Positions 11,427-21,900 of a DNA stretch of 64,000 bases are shown here, piece by piece. Location: the NCBI RefSeq assembly GCF_000003815.2, contig NC_049983.1, positions 23,514,516 through 23,578,515 of the forward strand, read 5' to 3'. The position numbers and the translations under genes are program-made. Positions within the stretch are counted from its first letter, which is position 1; the number at the start of each line of letters is the position of its first letter. The DNA comes from Branchiostoma floridae (taxonomy: Eukaryota > Chordata > Leptocardii > Amphioxiformes > Branchiostomatidae). The notes beneath the pieces were generated by a model, which searched no databases, had not been told where the DNA came from, and was given only the letters and a program-made list of their open reading frames with translations.

Positions 11427-14400
11427 CTAAGTTACTACATCCTTGGAAAAGTTTGACATGACAGCTTTCGACTTGTCGTACACCCCCAGGAAAATGAACC
11501 CACCCAGACTGATCCACAGGGTACGGGGGCCCACTCCAGCAAACAACCTGTGGGACATGAAAACAACAATATTGATATGGTCAGACCTATGCAATGCCAT
11601 TTCCTTGGTTAGCTTAATGTCACATTTCCACAAAATGTCCCGGCCATGCAGAATTTGGGAACGAAAAAGTATGATATAAAAGAGAACAAAAACACAAAAC
11701 CTACCAAAGATAATACAACAGTATGCCCTGTGCGTATCTATTGGCATAAACTTTAATTTTTCGTATACGCAAACAGCCCGGTCGGGCCCCGGGTAGGAAA
11801 TGTGACATATATATATATATATATATAGGTCTTATGCAGCAGGGCCGTCTCCAGTTTGAATTTTTTTCATTGACTCATTGCTGGGAGTCCATGTTGTTCA
11901 GTTTCTTTGTTTAAGCTTAACAAAGCACATTTTCATCAACATCATGTCATGAAGTTACAATTTTTTGGACAGACAAGATGAAATTCTTGTTATACCTAAC
12001 AGTGATTTTATGGCACTACAATACAATATAAACTTAGGCCCAATCTATACACAGTTTTTGCCGATATCTGTGGAGATGTCGGGAGGGATCTGGAACGTTG
12101 GCCGCGGGACACCCGTGGCGCTTGCAGTCATAAACAGCCATATAGCCTAATGAGCCCGCGTTATATGCTAATGAGCCCTCCCAAAGTCGGGACACATCTA
12201 CACGCGCGTGGAAGCTGTCAGGGACCCCTGCCAAGCTATCGGGGACCCCTACTAAGCTATTGGGCGAATGCTCCGGACCTTTTGGTAGTAATTTTGCCGA
12301 TATCTTTATGGCGATATTGCAGTTCCATTTAGACGCTGAAAAAAGCTGTTGGCGGGAGGTTGTAGGCTTGCCGATCTTGGGTAAAACTGTGTCTAGATCG
12401 TGCCTTAGCCACACTTACCCCCTCATGCCGTCTGTTCTCCATATTGATTTTAACACAGAAGGAATGCTTCCTCTTGCAGTTTTTGTCCCAGCCTAAAAAA
12501 AGTTTTATCAAACACACAAATCGTCATGCAATAGTAGTACAATACATTATGCAATACATAGCAATGGAATACATACAAAAATCACTCAAACATTTGCGAC
12601 TTATGTGCAGAAAAACTGAAAGCAAAATGATCTAAGGAACGTTTGGGGCATATATTGTTTTCCAGCTCTCATCTTATAGTTCTGTTTATTGTCAGGCACT
12701 ATGGTCCATAAGGACGAACAATTTGACAGTTCTGTCATTGAAGAAAAAAAACACATCTATCTTCTTTCATCATTTTCGAGGATCAAGGAAGTTGGATAAC
12801 TTCTTAGAAGTCTAGATCTGATACTCTATTTTGTATTTTCCAATGGCATAGTTCGAATCAAACTATCATTCTTCAATTTCTGGATGAGTGATCTTCACAA
12901 GTGTACTAGAAGTAAGCCCTCACAGAATTTCAAATGAGCTATTCTTACCTCAGCCAACATGATTCTGGTTTTTGCTACATCCAGTGGTGTGGTTATTGCT
13001 GCTGAAAATCCACCTGGAGAATAATAAATTAAAGTAGAGATAAGGAACATCTAAATTAAAAATGCATGGTCCATGAACATTGTAACACTGCATCTTAGCA
13101 GGCATGTTGCACCTGATGTTTGATCCTTTAAAGTATATATACACTTCAGACTTTTAGGTGTTGGAGACAATTTTGAGAAGGCCTCTGTTTTTGGGGCGGT
13201 ATTACGGCCTTAGTGGAGTTATGACAGGTAATGTTACAGATTCTGAACCACTCAATTGACTTGAAGAAGAGAGATTTTAAGCCTCAATTACCCTCATCTG
13301 TAAGAAACTACCACAAAATGATGTAATAGGATTTGGGGACCAAAGATAAAAATACTAGCACTTTATTGTGATCCCACTGCTTCAGTATTGGTATTGGTAT
13401 CGCAGTATACCTGATATCGCCCCACACACCGCTCCCTGCCAGGGGTCCACCAGTTTGCCTTGTCTGGTGGACCACGATTTCTATGGGATGGAAAAAATTA
13501 GGAAATCAGGTGAAATTGTAGTAGTACTCACTAAGTTTTGTGACCTCTGTAACGTCTGCTTGAAATTGCAACCTAAGTCTTATTCTGACCAAATAAAGAG
13601 ACTCCTACTATACACAACAACTGATTTATTTCCACTGACGTTTTGGTGACCGTCTTTTACCTTCACCAAGGCAATTCTGACAAGTTCACATTGTACAACA
13701 GCAATATGTGTCACTGCTTAGATGTCACTGCTTAGAGATGCGTATTTAACGTTAGTTCACCTTTATTCGCGGGGCAACCTATATCCGTTGTGTTGATAAA
13801 CAAGGTATCTACTAGTAGGAATATCAAATCCCCAGACGGTGTTTTCAAATTGTAATATTTTCAAACTATTCCAGTTTGAAAACACCGTCCTTGTACTTGA
13901 AATACATTGTTTTTAAAAAGAACGGATATAGGTTACCCTGTGGTTAAAGGTGAACTAGCATTACATGTATAGTGTGTTTGTGATGCTTACGTTCCAAGAT
14001 GTAAAGGAGTGTGATGTGTATGTACATATCATGTATAACAGTTCTTTTAGCTGTAAAACAACAGAATTACATTTATTCCAGATGGAAGAAAAAGACTTTG
14101 TACCGGTAGTATGAATAAAAATACTTACTTTCAGAAACTCCCAGATTGGAAACTGCACAAATGAAAACGGAACCTGCAGGGGATGAAATGTTCTGATAAG
14201 TTTCTGAGCCTTTCAATGCAACAGTGTACTACAGACAAATCACAAACTGTTACATTTTCCTTGCCATTAGAGTATATTTGTACTTAACAATTATGACTGT
14301 TTAGCTGTTAATTGTGTTTCACTGAGAATATAGATTCAACATTAACAATAATGTGACAATTTGTAATGACATATACCTCTCTGATAACTGTGCTAAGATA

Positions 14401-17400
14401 CCCTCTGTAAAGTCCCCTAAATCCCTGCAAGAAAAGAAAAGATGACAAGATTAAAAAAAGACTGGTTAAGAAGATAAAATTCCTTCTTTTTCCCTTATCA
14501 TCATCAGTCCCATCTTGGGGTGATACCATTTCTTTTTGTTGGACGGGTCCAGAAAATAAAGACCTAAAAAAATTAGTGGACCAGATTTTAGAATGATTTG
14601 AAACTGAACAGATTATACCTGCAGGCGTTCAGGTGTTTTGGGGCTTACAGTTACAGGTCCAAGAAAATAACAAGAGTTTATAGTCATTGCTATGTTTCTT
14701 CAGTCAAAATTGGTCTTAGCTAGCAGTGGCAGTTAGTGTTGTTTACATGAATATGTATTGCTCATTCACAAGTTTTCACAGACAATCAGGTCCAGGTTCA
14801 GGTCAAAACCAGAACCTGATCCTCTGTAGTACCTGGACTGAACCCTTACCTGAATTTTCTGTACCAGTACCCACCCCTAGTCATATCCATTATCCTTACC
14901 TCCTGTGTGACAGTTCTCCTCAGCACACTGTAGCTGGAATGTCCTGGGTTGGCCTGGGCTCTCTGTTTCACCACCTCGACTGGTACTCTCACTATACAGG
15001 CTCCCTGGAACATAGAAGAGATGGCAAACAACATTAATAACATACTGGTTAAATAAGAGGAAAGTTCATGCAGTTGAATTGACCCAAAGTTTTGTCCATT
15101 TATCATCTATCAGAGGGATATGTCCCCAACTGAAGCCAGGTGCCCATTCTACACCTGAGTTAGTGAGGGGAGTCATGTTAAGTCCTCTTCCCAAGGGCAC
15201 AATGTTGGAGCATATCAGGGGACTAGAACCAAGGACTTCTGGGCTTTGAGTGAAACATCTTACTTGATAAGTATTGTAGAACAACATTGTGAATCTTTAC
15301 AGTGTAACCTGTAATTGCTTTTCAACCAAGCTGCAGAATACGAAAATAGGGCTGATGATGTTTGTCCATCGGAAGTCGCTGAGGACCTTGCTTGACTTCA
15401 GCTTCAGTTCAGTCTTGTGAGTCCGGGCGTGACTTATCAGTCTGATCCTTGCACGGAAGCACCGGCCGCAGACGTTGCACTGAAGACCAGGTGGTGGTTG
15501 TGTGGGTGGGTCTGCTTTCCATGCTTTACATGTCTCCCACCTGATGTCCAGGGCAGTTCTGTGTTGCTCATCAATGCTAGCACTCTAAAGGACTAAAGCT
15601 TTAGTTAATAGGTAAAAGCTCCTTGGTAAAAGTCTTCCAAAGCTGTACTCACCACTTCTCCTGCGGAAGCTCCTATCATGTGACTGACAGGTGCAAGGGA
15701 TTCTGGGAGGAGGCTTCCCGTCAGGCTTTTCACGAACTCGTAGGTGACAAAAAAGACAGCAGCTACGGAAACAGAGACAAACTGTTAATGCAGGGGCAAT
15801 AAAAAGTCATAGCACTCCTATAAACCTATTTTCACAAGGAATCATCAACTCCTTTGACTAAGCAATTTTTTTCTACATACACAAGAATCAAAACACTCAC
15901 TGTCATTCTTATGTATTACACTGCAGAGGATCACCCATATACAGATATTTGCTGTGGCCTTATATTATATATATATTTTGTTCCACACTGTAAATACGAG
16001 CAAAGCACGCTAGCCTGAGATCAAAATTAGATAGTAATCCTCATGGTGGTTGTAGATGTAGTGTGGTGGCCTGTTAATAGTACACTGGAATCAAGTAGCT
16101 AGAACCCTCATGATAAAGACCCTACATCACCAGAATAAGATATGCCTGATGAGAATAAATTACAAGACTCCCTACCTCCCGGCGCTGAGCCGACCGCAGC
16201 TGACCCCAGCCCAGAGTAGATACCCCGGAACCCTCCTGACCTCCAGAACCCAGCCTCGCTCTGAAGCCGTGTCTTCAGCGTGTCCAGGGGAAACAGGGTC
16301 ACATCCACCGCTGTTCCCGCCAGCCCTCCTGCCTGGAAATAATGTGTATACAGTCAAAGTCAAAGTCAAACCTGGCCAAAGCAACTACTAAGTACTAAGG
16401 GGACTATAGATAAAATGATAAGACTGTACAAGCATCTGGACCTCAAGAAGCCAGCTTCGTTCTGCAGCTGTGTCTTCAGAGTGTCAAGAGGAAACATTAT
16501 CAGTGTTTGCCACATTTTCCGCCAGCCATCCTGCCTGGAAATGATATGCATACAGTCAAACCTGGCCTTTAATAAGCAACCACTCAAGGGAGCTTCACTC
16601 TTCAGCTGTGTCTGTAACGTCAGGAGAGTTCGGGGGAAACATTGTCATGTCTATAGCTGTTCCTACAAGCCCTCCTACCTGGATATACCACAAATTGGCA
16701 CAATATGTAATTTGGATTTAAAAGGAGTTTCCAACATTGAAGAAGTTTAATTTCTATTCCAGAGGCCGGCTTCTTTCTATATTGTATCTTCAGCGTATCC
16801 AGGGGAAACAGGGACACATCCACAGCTGTTTCTGCCAGTCCTGCCTGGAAATTATGTTTTGATGACTTTGCATTGGTATTAACTGCACACAACAATACAT
16901 ATGTCATTATCCAAGAACCCTGGCATTTTCATTTGCACTGGCTATAAATGGTCTAACAGTCATACAGTCAAACCTGTCTATTGCGGCCACTCAAGGGACT
17001 GGTCAAAATTGGCCACTATAGAGAGGTGGCCACTATAGAGAATATGCTAATTAGTTGACCACAAGCAATAAGTTACACATGGTTATAGTACCCACTGATC
17101 TTTATTCACATAATACAGTACTGTACATGTACTGCAATGATTTTTGCATTATATGTATAAGAAAACAAAAGCTATAAAAAGTTTTGAGTGTTACTACAGT
17201 TCTTATTGCCTGAAGAGACCGGTATCGTCATATTTCTTTGATCTTTCGTCTTGTATCCTTTGATACTTCGCCGCCGCTCGCGTTCACACGTCAGATTCGC
17301 CCATTATGCTAATGTGGTACTCACAAGAAAAGTCTCGTCATTTTAGACTTATCTCTTAATAAATGTAAGAATAAAATCCACCATAGTCTGAAGTTCATAT

Positions 17401-18603
17401 TATTTTGTCTTTGTAACAATTTATTTAGAAACTTTTTGTGCTGTAAATTAACCTAAGCGATAGTGTATTAGAACGTAACTTTAACACAATTTACCTCCCT
17501 AATATTGGTGTCGTGTATTGACCTTATATGACCTCGTTTGTCAGCGGGTATGAGTAGCGCCAGTTTACGAAGTTTTGTTTTGAAAATAAGTCAAAGAGGT
17601 TTTAAATCCGACGTAGGGTGACGATACGGCCGCTGTGTATGGCCGAACGCGTGCCGAAACAAAGATCAGCGGTCCACGTGGCCGTAATCGGCAGTGTTTT
17701 TGCACCTGCGGGACCAGAAATCGTGTGGCCGTGGCCGCGTTGGACAGGTGGCCGCTAAGCCTATTTTTTAATCATTACGAATCCAAGGGACCGACAAAAA
17801 GTGGCCACTATGGGCAGGTGCCCGGTATGCAAAGGTGGCCGCTAATACAGGTTTGACTGTATTTGGATATTTTTTTAATCATTTTTCTATTTCTAATACA
17901 ATTTTTAACAAAAATAGGGCAGACTCGGGAGGGGGTGGGGTAAGGTTCACAACATGTTTCTAAAAAAACTTCCCCTTGCCTTATGAGTTTTGACAATTAT
18001 TTATACTTTGCAACGTGGAGAACTTGGGCAGAGTTTGGTTGGGCAGGCTGAAAGAAATATGATTTAAGAAAGGACATGAAAGGCATATGATTTCTACATC
18101 TACATCTAGATTTTTTTTTAAGTCACAATCTTCTCCACACAATGTCTTCTTGGAAAGCTCATTTGAGGCTTGTTCTACCGCTTCTGATCGATTCATAAAA
18201 CTAGGACAAAGCTAGCCGCGAGGAACCATACATTTTTGTACATGCTGCGCTGCGGAGCTAACGTTAGCTGCAGCTACACATAACACTGAACGACTCTAAA
18301 CGTGACTCTAAAACACTTTTTAAACATTCTCCTGGTACATACAGATTACACATAGATTCGACATACTCCAGCAACTCTCAATCACAAGGCACCAAGACGG
18401 CATGAGTACCAAGAGAGCTTGACTCAAAAATTATTGAACTCAGCACCAAGAGACGAGGCTAGAGACCGGCCACGTCTGGTGAAATAATATAGACGTAAAA
18501 CGACGACGACAACAACAATCAAACTCACCACCAGACACTTGACAAAGCTTGGCTCCAGGTCGTCTGCCACTACGCTCAGTTCCATGTCCTCTGCCGCCGC
18601 CAT
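11427..18603 (-). CDS. SLC25A26: Mitochondrial S-adenosylmethionine carrier (SLC25A26)
   Basis: It imports S-adenosylmethionine into the mitochondrial matrix in exchange for S-adenosylhomocysteine, supplying mitochondrial methylation. Ten exons, high to low: 18603-18529, 16332-16176, 15762-15653, 15004-14900, 14424-14377, 14173-14129, 13480-13411, 13013-12949, 12492-12419 and 11547-11427. All phases agree, giving 289 aa (human about 274). The three carrier signatures are PLDTLK (40-45, then TRLQ), PVEVVK (122-127, then QRAQ) and PLDVAK (213-218, then TR). RVPVEVVKQRAQ, GLYRGY, FPIWE and the C-terminal SLGGFIFLGVYD are diagnostic of this subfamily. There is no cleavable presequence, as usual for carriers. 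Intron 1 holds three decayed copies of exon 2. A transposon sits beside the exon 9 donor. Confidence 0.95.
11803..11827. repeat. (AT)n microsatellite
   Basis: A plain AT dinucleotide run of about 24 bp in the last SLC25A26 intron. Confidence 0.95.
12037..12404. mobile_element. 368-bp PIF/Harbinger-like MITE
   Basis: The left end GGCCCAATCTATACACAGTT pairs with the right end AACTGTGTCTAGATCGTGCC. TTA duplications flank both sides (12034-12036 and 12405-12407), which fits PIF/Harbinger. The interior carries short direct repeats (GGGACCCCT, AATGAGCCC). The 126-codon minus-strand ORF across it is an artefact of the repeat. It inserted in the last SLC25A26 intron, 11 nt past the exon 9 donor. Confidence 0.75.
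13588..13740 (-). mobile_element. Degraded copy of the 'AATAAAGAGACT' inverted-repeat element
   Basis: AATAAAGAGACTCC and, reading inward, ACAACAACTGATTTATT, CACTGACGTTTTGGTGACCG and ACAAGTTCACATTGTAC match the elements at 41740 and 46170. The hammerhead-like core seen in those copies is broken here (CTTGGTGAAGG and AAAAC). It lies in the SLC25A26 intron between exons 6 and 7. Confidence 0.7.
13755..13955. mobile_element. 201-bp MITE with a TA target duplication
   Basis: The outer arms GTTCACCTTTA...CCTATATCCGTT and AACGGATATAGG...TAAAGGTGAAC are inverted and flanked by TA on both sides. An inner inverted pair (GACGGTGTTTTCAAA and TTTGAAAACACCGTC) makes it a double hairpin. It is non-coding and intronic in SLC25A26. 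Confidence 0.8.
15120..15290 (-). repeat. SINE, reverse orientation
   Basis: Read on the minus strand it contains GGTTCTAGTCCCC (B-box-like), TTGTGCCCTTGGGAAGAGGA and CAGGTGTAGAATGGGCACCT. This is the same body organisation as the SINE at 3057. It is intronic in SLC25A26, upstream of exon 4. Confidence 0.65.
15310..15590 (-). mobile_element. Non-LTR retrotransposon 3' ORF fragment (C-terminal zinc finger)
   Basis: The minus strand translates to about 95 open residues. They include IRWETCKAW, a Pro-rich stretch, then CNVCGRCFRARIRLISHART followed by H, a C2H2 finger (C-x2-C-x12-H-x3-H). A finger of this kind (CxxCGRxFxARIGLxSHxRxH) is typical of the C-terminus of CR1/L2-type LINE reverse transcriptase ORFs. 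The element is heavily 5'-truncated and intronic in SLC25A26. Confidence 0.7.
16434..16846 (-). pseudogene. Three decayed tandem copies of SLC25A26 exon 2
   Basis: Copies lie at about 16434-16536, 16590-16682 and 16762-16846, all in intron 1 beside functional exon 2 (16176-16332). Copies 1 and 3 still encode FPLDTLK on the minus strand. Flanking intron sequence (CTGCCTGGAAAT, TACAGTCAAA, CCTGGCC) is duplicated with copy 1. None has a usable donor together with an open frame matching exon 2: copy 1 loses the middle, copy 2 lost PLDTLK, and copy 3 ends without GT. They are read as dead exon duplicates. Confidence 0.85.
16965..17859. mobile_element. 895-bp non-autonomous DNA transposon (pogo/Tigger-like ends)
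   Basis: It begins CAGTCAAACCTGT and ends ACAGGTTTGACTG, with the inverted repeat extending through the GCGGCCAC/GTGGCCGC block. It is flanked by TA on both sides. The interior repeats GTGGCCACTATAGAGA-type motifs. CAGT...TIRs with TA duplications fit the pogo/Tigger branch of Tc1-mariner; no transposase ORF is present. Similar short end sequences near 16370 and 16556 suggest an older relationship with the exon-copy array. It lies in SLC25A26 intron 1. Confidence 0.7.
18360..18520 (+). mobile_element. 3' tail of the RNase H-bearing LINE
   Basis: It matches the 3' UTR of the element at 19301-20575: CAACTCTCAA, CACAAGG, TACCAAGAGAG, ACTCAGCACCAAGAGA, CACGTCT, GAAATAATA and AGACGT, ending in a CAA/CGA repeat. 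Only about 160 bp of 3' end inserted. Its tail stops about 8 bp from the SLC25A26 exon 1 splice donor (18528-18523). Confidence 0.8.
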
Positions 18604-18936
18604 GGCGCGTATATGAGCGGTCCAACGACTGAGAAACACCGGCCGACCGACCTCGAACCACGAGCAACTTTCTCTCCAACTTTCAGCTGACCTGAAGAAA
18701 ACAACTTCCGGGTGGAATGCAACATTTGGAATAAAAGGGGCGAGAATTTTTAAACAAAATGTATGATTAACGTTGTATCACAATATCTTAATTCGTCTTA
18801 ATATATATAATATCCATACATAATTTTAAGTGTTTTATTTTAGTAAAAATAAGGATTGCCAATGGCAATACTTGTTCTTTGAATTTTAAAAGCGACATCC
18901 CCTTTGAATGAATCGACTCGTCCCTTCAGGTCCAAG
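18604..18936. promoter_or_regulatory. Probable bidirectional promoter
   Basis: About 330 bp separates the SLC25A26 start (18603, minus) from the neighbour's start (18937, plus). There is no TATA box at a sensible distance. The plus-strand start sits in CCAAGATGGCCG, which resembles both a YY1 site and the TISU start element of short-leader mRNAs. The minus-strand start is GCCATGGCGG. Housekeeping divergent pairs often look like this. It was assigned by position and start context only. Confidence 0.5.
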
Positions 18937-21900
18937 ATGGCCGAAGTTGGGAGTTTGCAAGTCGACCACAGTTACAAACGGGTCGTAGAGAGCTGGTTTC
19001 CAGACTTATTCCGGAACGAACAACCAAAAGGCAAAGCTAGTGATGCAGGGGAAGCAAAAAGTGACGTTGGGAAGAATAGGAGCGAGACTGAGAGGTAAGA
19101 GAATGGCGTATTTGTGGACGCCGTTTGTGATTTTTTTTGGGAGGGGGGCGTGATGTGCGTACACGTGTGTACGAGTTTGTAAAGGTTTCCTGGCGCAAAA
19201 CTGAGAAAATTCAATTGCAATTTTTTAATGTATAGTTCTGTTCCTTGTCAAGTAAGGTTTGGGAAGACAACGGCAAATTAGAACTCTTAGTTAAAGTAAC
19301 ATGTTACGTTACATGTATTGCGCAATCAATAGGATCATTTCACTTCCTCCCTTCACCATGGGCAGCATCATTGGGTCCTTTACAGCTACAACCATCACCA
19401 CCGGGGGAAAAGACAAGGCACGAGGGGAAATCCTGACCATACTACAAGACATCACAAGTAATAACGTACCCACCACAGTCATCTTCACAGACGGCTCAGC
19501 CCTTGGAAACCCTGGGCCCACTGGTTGCGCCGCAGTTGTGTATGAAAACTGGGGATGCTCTGAGCCATACGCTGTACGCAAACCAGTAGCCAGCAAATCT
19601 AACAACTACGAAGGGGAACTTGAGGGACTACACCTAGCCATAGACACCATCACCAGAAGACCGACCACATCAAACAAGATACTCCTCCTCTGCGACTGCA
19701 AATCTGCGATTGAAACAGTGACAGGGGTGCAGCAAGTGGAAGCCTACAACAGCCTGATAAACACACTCAGAAGCAAACTCAGCATACTCAAATCTAAAGG
19801 CTACACCATACAGATCACCTGGTGCCCAGGACACATGGGAATTCCTGGTAACGAAATTGCAGACAAAGAAGCTAAGCTAGCAGCAGAGGAAGCAAGAAAC
19901 TGCCAGAACCACACATCCTGGACAAAACAACAAGCCATGAAACACATCGAGTCACAAGCACATGAGAGATGGAACAGAAGGACCAAGCTGAACACAAGAA
20001 GTGAACACATGCAGAAAATCGCCACCAACATGAAGAAGAAGGGACAAACACTGGGAAGAAGAAACACACAAGTCATCATCAACCAGCTGGTGAGCGGCCA
20101 CACCAGACTTAACTCCTATCAAAACTGGATGAACCCTGAAATCTCACCTAGCTGCGCAAACTGCGGTGCTGTGGAGACCACCAACCACTTCCTGTACCAC
20201 TGCCCTCGCTATGAAAAGGAGAGACAACACATGCTGCTAGAAGTGGAGAACATATTTGAGACATACAACACAGCAGGGGACAGCAGAGACACCGACATCA
20301 CCACGCTGGCTGGAATGAGAGAAGACCTGTCAGAAGGAATCAACAAACAGATGTACATGGCCTTCTCCCAGTACATTGAGAGTACACACCGTTTCGACGT
20401 ACTCTCCTAGAAACTCCTCCAATAACTCTCAAGCACAAGGAACCAAGAGTTAAATACCAAGAGAGACTATTGACTCTAAAGCAAGCCATGTGTTACTCAG
20501 CACCAAGAGACCACGTCTAGCGAAATAATAGACGTTAAATGAGGACAACAACAACAACAACAACAACAACAAATTTAAAAATTTCAAGAAATTCGATTCC
20601 TTGTAATAAGAATCTTGAGTGACCAGCGTTAACTCTTACAGAATGACAGCGCATATATGTAGTGTATTACATCTAAGATGCTCTTTTTATACCCCCTATA
20701 TATATTAAAGGGATTAATACATCATACACTCATCCCTTTAATTTTAAGTTTTAAAGTAAGACTCAGGAAGTTACATGTCAGCAAGATGCGGCATTCAGAA
20801 AAAAAGTTTCCTTTTTAAAATCACCTTGAAACGTCTTTAGTAGCGGACTGTCTTTAATTCCTTTGATCTCATCTCCTCAGTACCAGTTTAGAAAAGCCCT
20901 CCCTGAAATCTCAGGAGAAGAAGAAGCAATCCGTTCCCATGGCAACCAAGATCGGCAGTCTGGTGGAGGGGAAGATCCTCCCAAAGCTGAAGAAAAGACA
21001 TCAGCAGCAGCAGAACCAGCAGGGAGGTGCAGGATGTTTGTTTGCTTGTTTGTTTGTTTATTTTGTAAGATCATAGAGCATAACACACTCAAGGCATGAC
21101 ACACCAAATTTTGTACAGTGACAACATCCACAGGAAAACAAGCAGAAAGGTGGGGAGAATATTTGTTTGTTTGTTTGTTTATTTTCCATGATTAGACTAC
21201 AGAATAAGACATTCAAGGCATGACACACCAAATTTTTTATGTGTCAAAAGACAACAGGTGCAGGAAAACCAGAAGAAAGGTAGGTGAATGTTTGTATATC
21301 TTGCATAATCATAGAGCATAATATTGAGGCATTTGAGGCATGACACACCAAATTTGTACAGTGTCAAAATACAACAGGTGCAGCAGAACCAGCAGAAAGG
21401 TGGGGATAATGTTTGTTTGTTCGTATAACCATAGCATTCGTCAGTCTTGTACCAGTATCAAAGGCACTACTATAAGCTGCATAAGACCATACTACATTAT
21501 CTTAAAATTTGATGGACCCCATTTCTTATTTAAGTGTGGTGGGTTCTTTATCATGCTTGAGATGTCGCTTTGTCGATTTATTAGCATCGATTATGTCAGA
21601 AGAATTAAAACCATTTTTCTTTGCTATAGCAGTGTTGGGCAAAATGACTAGATATCAACTTGAACTTCTTTTGATAAATATTGCAAATATTAGATATCTG
21701 TTTCTTAAGATGAAATTCAAAAGGTCTTCATTGCTTCTTACTAATTCTTATCCAGGAAATCCTTGTAACAAAGTGCCCGCAGCTGACCCAGATGAAAGTG
21801 ACGACCAGGACAGTAAGCTGAAGTCACTGTCTCAGCAGAAACAACAAGTTAACACACAGCAGCAGCAGGGAGGACAGAAGATGTCCAGGAGTCAGGTCCG

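Noticed and set aside
12034-12414. 126-codon minus-strand ORF
   Set aside because: It lies wholly inside the 368-bp Harbinger-like MITE and has no protein features.
16762-16846. Alternative (mutually exclusive) SLC25A26 exon
   Set aside because: It keeps an acceptor and PLDTLK, but loses the rest of exon 2's sequence and has no donor, so it cannot replace exon 2.
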